The position numbers and the translations under genes were made by a program. Below, piece by piece: positions 44,512-55,156 of a DNA stretch of 64,000 nt. Under the pieces are notes generated by a model, which saw only the letters and a program-made list of their open reading frames with translations, searched no databases and was not told the origin of the DNA. The first letter of the stretch is position 1. Every line of letters begins with the position of its first letter. Source of the stretch: an uncultured Collinsella sp. (GTDB taxonomy: Bacteria; Actinomycetota; Coriobacteriia; Coriobacteriales; Coriobacteriaceae); the NCBI GenBank assembly GCA_902491565.1, contig CABUIE010000009.1, positions 1 to 64,000 on the forward strand, read 5' to 3'.

Positions 44512-46461
44512 CTAGAGCTCGCAGGCAACCTTGTAGCCATCGCCGATGGCATCGCGGATGTTGCCACACTTCTGGGCGTCGCCCAGCACGTGGACAGCAA
44601 CGCCAGCGGCGGCAAGGTCGTCGGCCAACTTGGTATTGGGACGATAGCCCATGGCAAGCACCAGCGTATCGGCACCGGTGATGGTGTGGACCTCGCCGTC
44701 CTTCTCGTAGCTGATAGTGTCCTCGGTAATCTCGGTCACCCTGGCCTCGGTCAGCACGTGGACGCCCTTGGAGAGCATGCGCGTGATGAGCACCGCGCGA
44801 CCGGCACCGCCCTCGTTGGCGGCGAGCGTCTTGGTCATCTCGATGACGGTGACATCGCGGTTGGCCGGCGACAGGTCGTTGACCAACGGGGCCAGGTAGT
44901 CGGCCGTCTCGCAACCGACGGTGCCTCCGCCCACGATGACGATCTTCTTGCCCGGGAAAGCTTTGCCACCCAGCAGGTCGTCAGCCGTCATAACCTGCTT
45001 AAAGCCCTGCATGAAGGCCGGGGCGATGGGCTCGGCGCCATAAGCCAGGACGACCTCGTAGCCCGCGTAGTCACGCTGAATGTCCTCGGCAGTAAGCTCG
45101 GTGCCAAATACGCACTTCACGCCGGCCTCGGCCAGGCGACGGTACTGATACTTGATCACGCGGGTGAGTTCCTGCTTTGCCGGCGGAACGGCCGCGATAC
45201 GCATCTCGCCGCCCGGCTCATCCTGCCTATCCACGAGCACCACGTTGTGGCCGCGCTTGGCGGCAATGTAGGCTGCCTCCATGCCCGCAGGACCAGCACC
45301 CACAACCAGTACGTTCTTGGCCTCGGCGGCAGGCTCGTAACCGGCCTCGTCGCGCTCAACATCGGGGTTGACGGTGCAGGAGATGCGCTTGCCAAACATA
45401 ATGCCGTTCAGGCAGCGCAGGCAGCCAATGCAGGGGCGGATGTCGTCGGCGTTGCCGGCAGCGGCCTTGTTGCAGAACTCGGCATCGCACAGATTGGCGC
45501 GGCCCATCATGCAGATGTCGGCAGCGCCGTCCTCGATCAGCTCCTCGGCGATCCAGGCCTCGTTGATGCGGCCGACGGTGGCGACGGGAATGTTGACGTG
45601 CTTTTTAATCTCGCGCGAGCAGGCGGCGTGCGAGGCCTGCTGGGTACCGGCAGCGGGAATCGCGGAGCCGCGCTTGATGGTGGTACCGCCCGACACATGG
45701 ATCATGTCGACACCGGCCTTCTCCAGACGACGCGAGACGTAGATCATGTCGTTGAGGGTCAGGCCGCCATCGGTGTACTCATCGCCCGAAATACGGACGT
45801 CGATGATAAAGTCCTCGCCGCAGCGCTCGCGAATCTCGGCGATGACCTCGAGCAGGAAGCGCATGCGGGCGTCGAGCGAGCCGCCGTACTCGTCGGTGCG
45901 CTTGTTGTAGAGCGGGGTCAAAAAGCCGCCGAGCATGCCGTGGGCGTGCGCCGCATGGACCTCGACGCCATCGACGCCAGCCTTCTGCATACGCACGGCA
46001 GCGTCGCCAAACTGATGCGTGAGCTCGTGGATCTCATCGACCGTGATGGGGCGCGGTGCCTCGCGGGCATAGGACGGGCCCACAAAAGACGGAGCGATCA
46101 GGCGCGGCGTGCCCGGAATGTTAAAGGCCATGTAGGCGGGGTGGAAGAGCTGCGGCATGATCTTGCAGCCATACTCGTGGACGGCCGCGGCGAGCTTTTC
46201 CCAGCCGGGGATAAACGTGTCGTCGTAGCAGCACATGTCACCCGGCAGATAGGTATAGGTAGGCTCGACCGTCACGACCTCGGTGATGATGAGGCCCACG
46301 CCGCCCTTGGCACGGGCACGGTAATGATCGACCAAATCGTCGGTCACATAGCCATGATCGGCCAGGTTGGTGGACACCGGCGGCATAAAGACGCGGTTCT
46401 TGACCTCGGTCGTACCGACCTTGATCGGGCTAAAGAGCATCGGATAGGCAGAGGACTCCAT
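44512..46461 (-). CDS. NADH:flavin oxidoreductase, Old Yellow Enzyme / 2,4-dienoyl-CoA reductase type
   Basis: A 649-residue multidomain flavoenzyme. An N-terminal FMN TIM barrel (LFSPIKVGTTEVKNRVFMPP; GVDGVEVHAAHAHGMLGGFL) is followed by a 4Fe-4S cysteine cluster (CIGCLRC...CTVNP). C-terminal FAD and NAD Rossmann domains follow (VVGAGPAGMEAAYIAAKRGH; VIVGGGTVGCETADYL). This is the layout of FadH, trimethylamine dehydrogenase-like and BaiCD/BaiH-type enoate reductases. The start at 46461 (MESSAYPM) has AAAGGA. Substrate unknown: an unsaturated acyl-CoA, enoate or steroid enone is possible. Monocistronic. Confidence 0.92.
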   Translation of the reverse strand: MESSAYPMLFSPIKVGTTEVKNRVFMPPVSTNLADHGYVTDDLVDHYRARAKGGVGLIITEVVTVEPTYTYLPGDMCCYDDTFIPGWEKLAAAVHEYGCKIMPQLFHPAYMAFNIPGTPRLIAPSFVGPSYAREAPRPITVDEIHELTHQFGDAAVRMQKAGVDGVEVHAAHAHGMLGGFLTPLYNKRTDEYGGSLDARMRFLLEVIAEIRERCGEDFIIDVRISGDEYTDGGLTLNDMIYVSRRLEKAGVDMIHVSGGTTIKRGSAIPAAGTQQASHAACSREIKKHVNIPVATVGRINEAWIAEELIEDGAADICMMGRANLCDAEFCNKAAAGNADDIRPCIGCLRCLNGIMFGKRISCTVNPDVERDEAGYEPAAEAKNVLVVGAGPAGMEAAYIAAKRGHNVVLVDRQDEPGGEMRIAAVPPAKQELTRVIKYQYRRLAEAGVKCVFGTELTAEDIQRDYAGYEVVLAYGAEPIAPAFMQGFKQVMTADDLLGGKAFPGKKIVIVGGGTVGCETADYLAPLVNDLSPANRDVTVIEMTKTLAANEGGAGRAVLITRMLSKGVHVLTEARVTEITEDTISYEKDGEVHTITGADTLVLAMGYRPNTKLADDLAAAGVAVHVLGDAQKCGNIRDAIGDGYKVACEL

Positions 46462-46576
46462 ACAGGGTTCCTTTCGTTTGAGCCGCTCGGCGGCAGTTGC
46501 TAACGTACTTATCGTATCAGTAACCGCGCAGCACCCGACCGCACGCGCTTCCCCAACTTCTGCTCGACCCATAAAA

Positions 46577-46643
46577 AGTTGCGGTGGAATACGGAGTAGA
46601 TGAGGCCTTTGACAGCCAAAACAGTCCGTATTTCACCGCAACT
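46577..46643 (+). repeat. 67-bp palindromic repeat flanking kdp, left copy
   Basis: Arms AGTTGCGGTGGAATACGGA and TCCGTATTTCACCGCAACT pair with one mismatch around a 29-bp centre containing AGGCCTTTGACAGCC. The right copy at 54986-55052 differs at one centre position and is in the same orientation. The gap 46644-46706 holds nothing else. Confidence 0.88.
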
Positions 46644-46706
46644 GATGGGCGGGGTGGAATTGAGGGCTCAGATAGTCAGTCATGCCCTCATCCGCCACCC
46701 CCTCAC

Positions 46707-47297
46707 CTACAGCGCGCCGTCCAGCATAAGGTTCACCTTGAGCACGTTGACCGTGGGCTCGCCGAAGACGCCCAGGAATCGGCCCTTGGTGCACTGGGCG
46801 ATGATCTCGCGCACCTCGCCTTCGCTCTTGCCCGTGGCCTTCGCCAGGCGCGGGACCTGGTACTCGGCGGCATCGGGAGAGATCTCCGGGTCGAGGCCGG
46901 ACCCCGAACACGTCACCAGGTCGACGGGCACAGCGTCCATATCAGCATCGGGGTTGGCGGCGCGGATCTTCTTCACGCGCGCATCTATCAGCTGCCGATA
47001 CTCCTCACTCGCCGGGGACAGGTTGGACGGGGCACCATACGCCATGAGCTCGCCGTCTTCGCCTTCGACAATTGACACGTTCTGGATACGACCCCACATA
47101 TGGGCTTCGCCATCGAAGTTCTGGCCGATGAGCTCGGAACCCACAACCTTGCCGTCAACCGTAATGAGCGATCCGTTCGCCTGGTACGGGAACGCAACCT
47201 GGGCGATGCCGGTCACGACGAGCGTATAGCCCAGGCCGCAGACAACGGTAAACAGCGCGAACACGCCCAGTGCGCGCGATGCAACACCTTTGAACAT
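46707..47297 (-). CDS. kdpC: K+-transporting ATPase subunit C
   Basis: A 196-residue KdpC, the single-span subunit that stabilises the KdpFABC complex and aids ATP binding. One N-terminal membrane helix (ALGVFALFTVVCGLGYTLVV) and the family motifs GSELIGQNF, VDLVTCSGSGLDPEISPDAA and VNVLKVN are present. The start at 47297 has GTGGAGG; it lies 12 bp after the kdpB stop. Last gene of the kdpFABC operon. Confidence 0.96.
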   Translation of the reverse strand: MFKGVASRALGVFALFTVVCGLGYTLVVTGIAQVAFPYQANGSLITVDGKVVGSELIGQNFDGEAHMWGRIQNVSIVEGEDGELMAYGAPSNLSPASEEYRQLIDARVKKIRAANPDADMDAVPVDLVTCSGSGLDPEISPDAAEYQVPRLAKATGKSEGEVREIIAQCTKGRFLGVFGEPTVNVLKVNLMLDGAL

Positions 47298-47309
47298 ACA
47301 AACCTCCAC

Positions 47310-49364
47310 TTACATAATGCCGCAGAACGCGAGCAGCATGTCGATGAGCTTGATGAATACGAACGGGGCAACGATGCCGCCCAGACCCCACACGAGCAGG
47401 TTGTGGGTCAGCAGCTGTCCGGACGGGACCTCGCGGTACTTAACGCCCTTCAGCGCGGCCGGGATCAGCGCGACGATAACGAGCGCGTTATAGATGATGG
47501 CCGAAAGAACCGCGGACAGCGGGCTTGCCAGACCGAGGATGTTGAGGGCGTCCAACCCGGGGTAGATCGGCGAGAACAGGGCCGGGATGATAGCGAAGTA
47601 CTTCGCCATGTCGTTGGCCACCGAGAAGGTCGTGAGCGAACCGCGGGTCATGAGCAGCTGCTTGCCGATACGCACGACCTCGATGAGCTTGGTGGGGCTG
47701 GAGTCGAGGTCGACCATGTTGCCGGCCTCCTTGGCAGCCTGGGTGCCCGTGTTCATGGCCACGGCGACGTCGGCCTGGGCCAGGGCGGGCGCGTCGTTGG
47801 TGCCGTCACCGGTCATGGCGACCAGGTGCCCCTCACGCTGGAACTCGCGGATCTTCTCGAGCTTGCCTTCAGGGGTGGCCTCGGCCAGGAAGTCGTCAAC
47901 GCCGGCCTCGGCGGCGATTGCCGCGGCGGTGAGCGGGTTGTCGCCCGTCACCATGATGGTCTTGATGCCCATCTTGCGCAGGTCGGCGAACTTCTCCTTA
48001 ACGCCGGACTTGATGATGTCCTTGAGGTACACAACGCCCAGCACGCGACAGTTCTTGGTCACGACCAGCGGGGTGCCGCCGGCCTTGGCGATGCGCTCGA
48101 CGGCCTCGTCGCACTCCTGGGAGAACACGCCGCCAGCTGCCTCCACATAGGTGCGCACGGAATCGGCAGCGCCCTTGCGGATCTCATTGCCCTCGTAGTT
48201 CACACCGGACATGCGCGTTGCCGCGGTGAAGGGGATGAACTCCATACCCTTATCCTCGAGCGTGCGACCGCGCAGACCGAACTGCTCCTTGGCGAGCACG
48301 ACGATGGAACGACCCTCGGGGGTCTCGTCGGCCAGCGAGGAAAGCTGGGCGGCATCGGCCAGCTCCGCGGGATCGACGCCATCGACCGGGATGAACTCGG
48401 CGGCTTGGCGGTTACCCAGGGTGATGGTGCCGGTCTTGTCGAGCATGAGGATGTCGACGTCGCCGGCGGCCTCGATGGCGCGGCCGGACATGGCCAGCAC
48501 GTTGGCCTCGTTCAGACGGCTCATGCCGGCGATGCCGATGGCGGACAGAAGGGCGCCGATGGTAGTGGGAGCCAGGCACACGAGCAGTGCCACGAGCGTG
48601 GTCACGGCCGTGGGGTTGACCATGTCGTTAAGACCGGCCGAGAAGCAGGAGTAACAATACAGGGCCAGCGTGACCAGGATAAAGACGATGGAGAGGGCCA
48701 CCAGGAAGATCTCCAGAGCGATCTCGTTAGGGGTCTTCTTGCGCGCGGCACCCTCGACCATCGCGATCATCTTGTCCAGGAAGCTCTGGCCGGGCTCACT
48801 GGAGATCTTGACGATGATCCAATCGGACAGCACCGTGGTACCGCCGGTAACGGCAGAGCGGTCGCCGCCGGCCTCGCGGACCACGGGGGCGGACTCGCCG
48901 GTGATGGCGGACTCGTCAACGGAGGCAGCGCCCTCGATGACGTCGCCATCGCCGGGAATCTGCTCGCCGGCGCGTACGATCACCAGGTCGCCGCGCGTAA
49001 GCTCGATGCCGGGAACGACGGTGAAGTGTTCCTTGTCCTTAACGGACTCGATGCGATGGGCCTCGACATCCTTCTTGGCCGCACGCAGGGAATCGGCCTG
49101 AGCCTTACCGCGGCCCTCGGCAAGCGCCTCGGCGAAGTTCGAGAACAGGTCGGTGAGCCACAGGATGACCGCGATGGCGACCACATAGTAGGTGGGCACA
49201 CCCGCGTCCTGCACACCGAAGATGGAAGCGACGGCCAGGACGGAGGTCATGACGGCGGAAAGCCACACCAGGAACATGACCGGGTTTTGAATCTGGACGC
49301 GAGGATCCAGTTTGGCAAACGAGTCGCGGACCGCGCGGCCCATCATGTCTTTTTGCATAGCCAT
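47310..49364 (-). CDS. kdpB: K+-transporting P-type ATPase subunit B
   Basis: A 684-residue catalytic subunit. TGESAPV is the actuator loop, [10 protein letters not shown] the phosphorylation site, and [17 protein letters not shown] the hinge. Length and motifs match KdpB. ATP hydrolysis here drives potassium through KdpA. The start at 49364 (MAMQKDMM) has AAAGGAGG; 16 bp separate it from the kdpA stop. Confidence 0.98.
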   Translation of the reverse strand: MAMQKDMMGRAVRDSFAKLDPRVQIQNPVMFLVWLSAVMTSVLAVASIFGVQDAGVPTYYVVAIAVILWLTDLFSNFAEALAEGRGKAQADSLRAAKKDVEAHRIESVKDKEHFTVVPGIELTRGDLVIVRAGEQIPGDGDVIEGAASVDESAITGESAPVVREAGGDRSAVTGGTTVLSDWIIVKISSEPGQSFLDKMIAMVEGAARKKTPNEIALEIFLVALSIVFILVTLALYCYSCFSAGLNDMVNPTAVTTLVALLVCLAPTTIGALLSAIGIAGMSRLNEANVLAMSGRAIEAAGDVDILMLDKTGTITLGNRQAAEFIPVDGVDPAELADAAQLSSLADETPEGRSIVVLAKEQFGLRGRTLEDKGMEFIPFTAATRMSGVNYEGNEIRKGAADSVRTYVEAAGGVFSQECDEAVERIAKAGGTPLVVTKNCRVLGVVYLKDIIKSGVKEKFADLRKMGIKTIMVTGDNPLTAAAIAAEAGVDDFLAEATPEGKLEKIREFQREGHLVAMTGDGTNDAPALAQADVAVAMNTGTQAAKEAGNMVDLDSSPTKLIEVVRIGKQLLMTRGSLTTFSVANDMAKYFAIIPALFSPIYPGLDALNILGLASPLSAVLSAIIYNALVIVALIPAALKGVKYREVPSGQLLTHNLLVWGLGGIVAPFVFIKLIDMLLAFCGIM

Positions 49365-49380
49365 AAATCTGCGCCCTCCT

Positions 49381-51204
49381 TTACGCAATCATCTGGAAGA
49401 ACTCGGCAACGGGGCCAAGCGCCAGAGCCGGGAAGAAACTCAGGGCACCGATCAGCAGAACGATGAACACGAGCAGGAATACGAACATGCCGTTGGTGGT
49501 AGACAGGGTACCGGCGCTCTCGGCGACCTTACCCTTCTTGGCCAGCGAGCCGGCGATAGCCAGCGTACCGATGATGGGCATGAAGCGGGCGAACAGCATC
49601 TCGAGGCCGAGCATGACGTTGATCCAGGGAATGTTGCAGTTCATGCCTGCAAACGCCGATCCGTTGTTGCCGCCGCATGAGGTGAAGGCATACAGCGCCT
49701 CGGAGAAGCCGTGCGCGCCACCATTGTTGAGCTGGTCGGCAAGACCGGGCACCATGCAGGCGATGGCCGAACACACTAGAATGGCAAACGGAGTTGCCAA
49801 GCACAGGACAACCGCCCAGCGCATCTCGCCCGGCTCGATCTTCTTGCCCAGGAACTCAGGCGTGCGTCCGACCATGAGGCCGGCGATGAACACTGTGAGG
49901 ATGGCGAAGCCGATCATTCCGTACAGGCCGCAGCCCACGCCGCCGAAGACGACCTCGCCCAGAGCAATCTGGAGCATCTGGACAAAACCGCCCAGCGGGG
50001 TGTAGGAGTCGTGCATGGAGTTAACCGAGCCGTTGGAAGCAGCCGTCGTGAAAGCGGACCAGGTAGAAGAGGAAGCGATACCGAAACGGCTCTCCTTGCC
50101 CTCCATGTTGCCGCCGGCCTGGCCGTCGGTCATCTCGATATTGACCGCTCCGCCATCGGCCAGCTGCGGGGTGCCCGCATGCTCGTTGGCGGCAATGATG
50201 CCGGTGAAGATCACCAGCAGGATGAGCATGGCGGCAAAGATGGCCTTGCCCTGCTTGGTGTTCTTGACGCCGATACCGAAGGTGAAGCAACAGGCGGCCG
50301 GAATCAGCAGCAGGCTGGTCATCTCGATGATGTTGGTGAAAGCACTGGGGTTCTCATACGGATGGGCGGAGTTCACGCCGAAGAAGCCGCCGCCGTTGGT
50401 GCCGGACTGCTTGATGGCGACCTGAGGAGCCGCGGGACCCTGGGGCAGGAACTGCTCGGTGACCACGCGCGCGCCCTCGACAACCTTGCCGTCGACCTCG
50501 ACCGTGTCGCCCTCGATCTGGGCGCCGTCGATGACGCTCCAGCCGCCGTCTGCATTAGGCTGAACAGCGACGGGCTCTACGAGCTCAGCCTTCTGAGCCG
50601 GCTGGAAGTTGGAGATGACGCCACCGGCAGCCAGGCAGATGCCAAACACGAGGTTCAGCGGGATGAGCACATATAGGACGGTGCGGGTGAGGTCGACCCA
50701 GAAGGAACCCAGACCCTGCTCCTTGACCTGACGGAAGCCTCGGATCAGCGCGAACATGACCGCGATACCGGTGCCAGCGGAAACGAAGTTCTGCACGGTG
50801 AGACCCATGAACTGCACAAGGTAGGACAGGGTGGTCTCACCGGAATAGGACTGCCAGTTGGTGTTGGTTATGAAGGAAGCAGCCGTATTGAACGACAGGT
50901 CCCATGACACACCCGGCAGGTGGTGGGGATTGCCTGGCAAGAAGGATTGAAGCGCCTGGAGTGCCACAAGAGCCACGAGGCCGATCCCCGAAAAGACCAG
51001 CACGCTCGCCAGATAGCGCCTACACCCCATCTGTTCTGCCGCGTCGATGCGAAGCAGACGATAGACGCCGCGCTCCACAGGAGCAATCACAGGTGACAGG
51101 AACGTATGCTCACCATCCATGATATGGGCCATGAACCGACCGAGCGGAACGGCCAGGACGACGAGCACGGCAAAGTACAAGATGTACTGAATCGCAGCGT
51201 CCAT
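49381..51204 (-). CDS. kdpA: K+-transporting ATPase subunit A
   Basis: A 607-residue channel-like subunit that binds and conducts K+. Four selectivity-type glycine loops can be seen (for example [51 protein letters not shown]). The length is slightly above the usual ~560 owing to an extracellular insertion near 200-245. The start at 51204 follows the kdpF stop by 3 bp, with GAGGAG overlapping the kdpF end. Confidence 0.98.
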   Translation of the reverse strand: MDAAIQYILYFAVLVVLAVPLGRFMAHIMDGEHTFLSPVIAPVERGVYRLLRIDAAEQMGCRRYLASVLVFSGIGLVALVALQALQSFLPGNPHHLPGVSWDLSFNTAASFITNTNWQSYSGETTLSYLVQFMGLTVQNFVSAGTGIAVMFALIRGFRQVKEQGLGSFWVDLTRTVLYVLIPLNLVFGICLAAGGVISNFQPAQKAELVEPVAVQPNADGGWSVIDGAQIEGDTVEVDGKVVEGARVVTEQFLPQGPAAPQVAIKQSGTNGGGFFGVNSAHPYENPSAFTNIIEMTSLLLIPAACCFTFGIGVKNTKQGKAIFAAMLILLVIFTGIIAANEHAGTPQLADGGAVNIEMTDGQAGGNMEGKESRFGIASSSTWSAFTTAASNGSVNSMHDSYTPLGGFVQMLQIALGEVVFGGVGCGLYGMIGFAILTVFIAGLMVGRTPEFLGKKIEPGEMRWAVVLCLATPFAILVCSAIACMVPGLADQLNNGGAHGFSEALYAFTSCGGNNGSAFAGMNCNIPWINVMLGLEMLFARFMPIIGTLAIAGSLAKKGKVAESAGTLSTTNGMFVFLLVFIVLLIGALSFFPALALGPVAEFFQMIA

Positions 51205-51207
51205 AGT

Positions 51208-51294
51208 TTACGAATCACTCCTCATCAGAATGTAGATGTAATAGATAAGGAGTCCAATGCAGACGACTCCGATGATGGGAATGAGGATGTTCAT
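51208..51294 (-). CDS. kdpF: K+-transporting ATPase subunit F (28 residues)
   Basis: A 28-residue single-span peptide beginning MNILIPIIGVVCIGLLIYYI and ending MRSDS, 3 bp upstream of kdpA. A ribosome site (AAGGGG) precedes the ATG. KdpF stabilises the KdpFABC complex in the membrane; size, hydrophobicity and position all match, although gene finders usually miss it. Confidence 0.9.
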   Translation of the reverse strand: MNILIPIIGVVCIGLLIYYIYILMRSDS

Positions 51295-51409
51295 TCACCG
51301 CCCCTTTCACGCGCGGTCCGATGCCTCGGACGCCTGCTCTCGCAAGCGCCTGGGGACAGTAAACGCTTCTAGGGATTAAAGAGGCGTGAGGGCCGGGGCT
51401 CACGACCTT

Positions 51410-51427
51410 AAGATGCCGTAAAGATGC
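51410..51427 (-). promoter_or_regulatory. Direct-repeat KdpE-type site upstream of kdpF
   Basis: AAGATGC occurs at 51410-51416 and 51421-51427 (GCATCTT on the minus strand), exactly 11 bp apart. Tandem half-sites one helical turn apart are how OmpR-family regulators such as KdpE bind. It lies about 115 bp before kdpF, in the divergent region with kdpD. A GTGAG/CTCAC hairpin lies nearby (51386-51403). Confidence 0.5.
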
Positions 51428-51538
51428 AGGTAGAAAGCACTATTGCTACTGCAGTGCGCCTATACTCGACCTCGCGAGCATACAGTGGCGTTCTCACCGC
51501 GTATGCACGCATGGACAACACTTCAGAAAGGCTACGCT

Positions 51539-54274
51539 ATGCAGCGCGACGCATCGGACACTCGCGTCAATCCAGACCTCATCCTCAAGGCAATTGAGAA
51601 AGACGAGGTCGCCGATGACACTCGAACCAGCCGGGGACACCTCAAGATTTTCTTTGGCTACGCTGCTGGCACAGGCAAAACCTATGCAATGCTTCAAGCC
51701 GCCCACGCCGCCAAGCGGCGAGGTGTCGACGTCGTCGCGGGATACATCGAGCCGCACGAACGTCCGGCAACTGCCCATCTTGCACAAGGGCTTGAGAACG
51801 TGCCCTGTAAACTCATCGAGCACAACGGCATTGCGCTCAGCGAGTTCGATCTAGATGCGGCTATCGAACGCGCCCCTCAGCTCATCCTTGTCGACGAGCT
51901 CGCCCATACGAATGCGCCGGGGTCTCGCCACGACAAACGCTATCAAGACGTCGAGGAACTTCTACATGCGGGCATCGACGTCTATACGACCGTGAACGTT
52001 CAGCATATCGAGAGCCTAAACGACATGGTTGCATCCATCACCGGCGTTGTCGTGAGCGAACGAATCCCCGACCGTATCTTCGATGATGCCGACCAGGTCG
52101 AGCTCGTCGACATAGAGCCCGAAGACCTACTTGAGCGCCTTCGCGCCGGCCTCGTCTACCGTCCCGCACAAGCCGACCGAGCGCAACAGCATTTTTTTAC
52201 CGTCGAGAACCTCACCGCACTCCGAGAAATCGCGCTGCGCCGCTGCGCCGATCGCACCGGTCACCTCACAGACGCCGCACGCGTGCTGGGAAACCGTGAC
52301 TACTACACCAGGGAGCGTATCTTAGTCTGTGTCTCCCCGGCGCCGACCAATCCCCGCATCGTCCGTGCCGCCGCACGCATGGCGAAAGCGTTTCGCAGCG
52401 AGCTCGTCGCTCTGTTCGTAGAGAGCCCGCGCACGCAAGCCATGAGCGATGATGAGCGCGCCAAGCTTGCAGCCAATATCGCCCTAGCCGAGCAGCTCGG
52501 AGCACATATGGAAACCGTCTATGGCGACGACATCGCGTTTCAGATCTCCGAGTTCGCGCGCCTGTCGGGTATTTCGAAGATCGTCATGGGGCGCACGGGC
52601 GAGCGCAGCAACGTCCGTCAGGCCCTCTTCGGCCGCAAATCTCTCGTAGAACAGCTCATAACATTCGCTCCGAACCTCGACATTTACATCATTCCAGAAC
52701 AGTCGACTCCGCCCTCCCGACCCAAAGGACGCCGCCATGCGCTCGCCCCGCAGCCGCCCAGCAGCCGAGACGTGCTTCGCACGCTGGCCCTCTCTCTTGT
52801 CGCCACGGCGATCGGCACGGCTTTCCGCCATCTGGGATTTGCCGATTCCAGCATCATATCCCTCTATATCCTCACGGCCCTGCTGACCGCCGTCACCACG
52901 ACGGGGCGTATCTGCACGATCGTATCGAGCGTGCTTTCTGTAGTGCTTTACAACTTCTGCTTCGTCACGCCTCTGTTTTCGCTCGCCAGCTACGACCGAA
53001 GCTATCTGGTCACGTTCGGCATCATGTTCGCTACCGCTATGGTCGCCGGCGAGTTAACTGCGCGCATCGCCGACAACGCTCGCACCTCCGCCGAGAACGC
53101 ATTCAAAACACGTGTACTCCTCGAAACGAACCAGCTCTTGCAGCAAGCCCATAGCGCGGAGGAGTGCGCCCGCGTCGCCATGAACCAACTCATCAAACTG
53201 CTAAAACTCGACGTGGTCTTCTACACCGCCGAACACGGCACGCTCGGCAAGACGCTCTATGAGTCCGCTGGCACCGAAAACCGATCCACGTCGCTGCTCA
53301 CCGACTACGAGCGCGCCGTTGCAACCTGGACCTACACCAACAACAAGCGCGCAGGCGCAAGCACGCGGACCCTGCCTGAGGCGCGCTGTCTCTACCTCGC
53401 GGTTCGCACCGGCGACAAGGTATTCGGTGTCATCGGCATCGACCTGGAGGGGCGCGAGATCGAAGCCTTCGAGCATTCGATCGTCCTATCTATCGTGGGT
53501 GAATGCGCCTTGGCGCTCGAAAGCGACCGGGCGGCGCAAGAGCGCGAAGAGGCTGCGGTCTTGGCGAAAAACGAGCAGCTGCGTGCCAACCTTTTGCGCT
53601 CCATCGGCCACGATTTGAGGACACCCCTCACGGCTATATCCGGATCTGCGGCAATCCTTCGGAAGAGCGACGAGAAGCTCAGCCTCGAACAACGCTGCGA
53701 TCTTGCCGATGCCATCTACGACGACTCCCTCTGGCTTATCGATACCGTGGAGAACCTCCTCGCCATCACACGCGTCGAGGACGGCACCATTCGCCTCAAC
53801 TTAACATCCGAGCTCATCGACGAGGTCATCGAGGCTGCCCTCGGCCATGTCGCCCAAGCATCGCATGGACGTGCCGTCACCATCGAGCACACTGACGACA
53901 TCCTGCTGGTACGCATCGACGTCCATCTCATCATGCAGGTGCTTACGAACCTCATCATGAACGCCTTCAAATACACGCCCGAGGACTCGACTGTCACCAT
54001 CAGCGCACGTCGCGAGGGTGCGTTTGTCGTGGTGGACGTCGCAGACGATGGGCCGGGTGTGGCAGACTGCGACAAGCCTCATATCTTTGATCGCTTCTTC
54101 ACCTCAAGCAATACGCGGCCCGTGGATTCGCGTCGAAGCATCGGCCTTGGGCTGTCGCTCTGCCGCTCCATCGTGGAGGCGCATGGCGGCGTCATCGAAG
54201 TTCGCGACAACCACCCCCATGGGGCCGTCTTCCGTTTTACCCTGCCCGCCGAGGAGATCGAGATTCATGAATAA
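51539..54274 (+). CDS. kdpD: Sensor histidine kinase of the Kdp system
   Basis: A 911-residue kinase. An N-terminal KdpD domain with Walker-type GYAAGTGKT (40-48) is followed by a universal-stress-like domain (ERILVCVSPAPTNPRIVRAA), a four-helix membrane part (LRTLALSLVATAIGTAF onward), a GAF-like domain, then a DHp helix with His in SIGHDLRTPLTAIS and an ATPase domain (NLIMNAFKYTP, ADDGPGV, GLGLSLC). It senses potassium limitation and phosphorylates KdpE. The start at 51539 has GAAAGG. Divergent from kdpFABC; the stop overlaps kdpE by 8 bp. Confidence 0.97.
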   Translation: MQRDASDTRVNPDLILKAIEKDEVADDTRTSRGHLKIFFGYAAGTGKTYAMLQAAHAAKRRGVDVVAGYIEPHERPATAHLAQGLENVPCKLIEHNGIALSEFDLDAAIERAPQLILVDELAHTNAPGSRHDKRYQDVEELLHAGIDVYTTVNVQHIESLNDMVASITGVVVSERIPDRIFDDADQVELVDIEPEDLLERLRAGLVYRPAQADRAQQHFFTVENLTALREIALRRCADRTGHLTDAARVLGNRDYYTRERILVCVSPAPTNPRIVRAAARMAKAFRSELVALFVESPRTQAMSDDERAKLAANIALAEQLGAHMETVYGDDIAFQISEFARLSGISKIVMGRTGERSNVRQALFGRKSLVEQLITFAPNLDIYIIPEQSTPPSRPKGRRHALAPQPPSSRDVLRTLALSLVATAIGTAFRHLGFADSSIISLYILTALLTAVTTTGRICTIVSSVLSVVLYNFCFVTPLFSLASYDRSYLVTFGIMFATAMVAGELTARIADNARTSAENAFKTRVLLETNQLLQQAHSAEECARVAMNQLIKLLKLDVVFYTAEHGTLGKTLYESAGTENRSTSLLTDYERAVATWTYTNNKRAGASTRTLPEARCLYLAVRTGDKVFGVIGIDLEGREIEAFEHSIVLSIVGECALALESDRAAQEREEAAVLAKNEQLRANLLRSIGHDLRTPLTAISGSAAILRKSDEKLSLEQRCDLADAIYDDSLWLIDTVENLLAITRVEDGTIRLNLTSELIDEVIEAALGHVAQASHGRAVTIEHTDDILLVRIDVHLIMQVLTNLIMNAFKYTPEDSTVTISARREGAFVVVDVADDGPGVADCDKPHIFDRFFTSSNTRPVDSRRSIGLGLSLCRSIVEAHGGVIEVRDNHPHGAVFRFTLPAEEIEIHE

Positions 54275-54971
54275 TGCCGCTAAGCCACGCATCCTCCTGG
54301 TCGAAGATGACCCGACCGTTCAAAACCTCGTTTCGACCGCGCTTGACCTCCACGGCTATGTCGTGAGCAAGGTTTGCAACGGCCAAGCCGCCATCATGGA
54401 TGCGGTGTCGCACGGCCCCAGCCTCATCATGCTCGACCTCGGCCTTCCCGACATTGACGGTATCGAGGTCATCACGAAGATCCGAAGCTGGTCGGCAGTC
54501 CCCATTATCGTCATTTCGGCGCGCACCGAAGATTCCGACAAGATTGCAGCACTTGACGCAGGGGCAGACGACTACCTCACCAAGCCCTTTTCTGTGGATG
54601 AGTTGCTCGCGCGCGTCCGTGCGAATTTGAGGCGCTCCTCGATGGCGTCGAGCGAGTCGACAGAAGCGAGCACGTTCGACAACGGTCCGCTGCATATCGA
54701 CTACGCCGCGGGATACGCGACGAAAGACGGACGCGAGCTCTCGCTCACCCCAACCGAGTACAAATTGCTCGTCCTTCTGGCGAAAAACGTCGACAAGGTG
54801 CTCACCCACACCTTCATCACCCGCGAGATATGGGGCACGAGCTGGGACAGCGATCTGGCGAGCCTGCGCGTGTTCATGCGCACCCTGCGCAAGAAGATCG
54901 AGGCAGACCCCTCTCATCCCAAGATGATTCAGACGCACATGGGTGTCGGGTACCGCATGCAGCGTCTCTAG
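54267..54971 (+). CDS. kdpE: Response regulator of the Kdp system
   Basis: A 234-residue OmpR-family regulator. The receiver has an acidic pair in LLVEDDP, phospho-acceptor Asp57 (MLDLGLPD) and Lys in LTKPFS; the C-terminal winged helix includes LTPTEYKLLVLLAKN and LRVFMRTLRKKIEADP. The start at 54267 overlaps the kdpD stop by 8 bp, indicating translational coupling. It is expected to activate kdpFABC, probably through the 11-bp-spaced repeats upstream of kdpF. Confidence 0.97.
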   Translation: MNNAAKPRILLVEDDPTVQNLVSTALDLHGYVVSKVCNGQAAIMDAVSHGPSLIMLDLGLPDIDGIEVITKIRSWSAVPIIVISARTEDSDKIAALDAGADDYLTKPFSVDELLARVRANLRRSSMASSESTEASTFDNGPLHIDYAAGYATKDGRELSLTPTEYKLLVLLAKNVDKVLTHTFITREIWGTSWDSDLASLRVFMRTLRKKIEADPSHPKMIQTHMGVGYRMQRL

Positions 54972-54985
54972 CCCACCCCACAAAA

Positions 54986-55052
54986 AGTTGCGGTGGAATA
55001 CGGAGTAGATAAGGCCTTTGACAGCCAAAACAGTCCGTATTTCACCGCAACT
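54986..55052 (+). repeat. 67-bp palindromic repeat flanking kdp, right copy
   Basis: Same sequence as the left copy at 46577 apart from one centre base (TAGATAAGG for TAGATGAGG), same orientation, starting 15 bp after the kdpE stop. It may double as the kdpDE terminator. Confidence 0.88.
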
Positions 55053-55110
55053 GATTTAACGATACCCAGAATTACTCTTCAACTCGCCGCGCTCTCCCCC
55101 AAATGTACAA

Positions 55111-55142
55111 AGCGCCTCGCGAACGGATGCTCGCGAGGCGCT
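55111..55142 (-). terminator. Terminator of the FeoB-associated protein gene
   Basis: AGCGCCTCGCGA and TCGCGAGGCGCT form a perfect 12-bp stem with an 8-nt loop, 15 bp beyond the stop; on the minus strand it is followed by TTGTACATTT. Confidence 0.85.
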
Positions 55143-55156
55143 TGGATGCCTGGGCC

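Noticed and set aside
46577..46643. Insertion-sequence terminal repeat
   Set aside because: Both arms lie within 67 bp and no transposase gene is nearby; better described as a palindromic repeat.
51295..51430. c-di-AMP or other riboswitch in the kdpF leader
   Set aside because: Only a short GTGAG/CTCAC hairpin is visible; the conserved ydaO-type sequence blocks could not be found.
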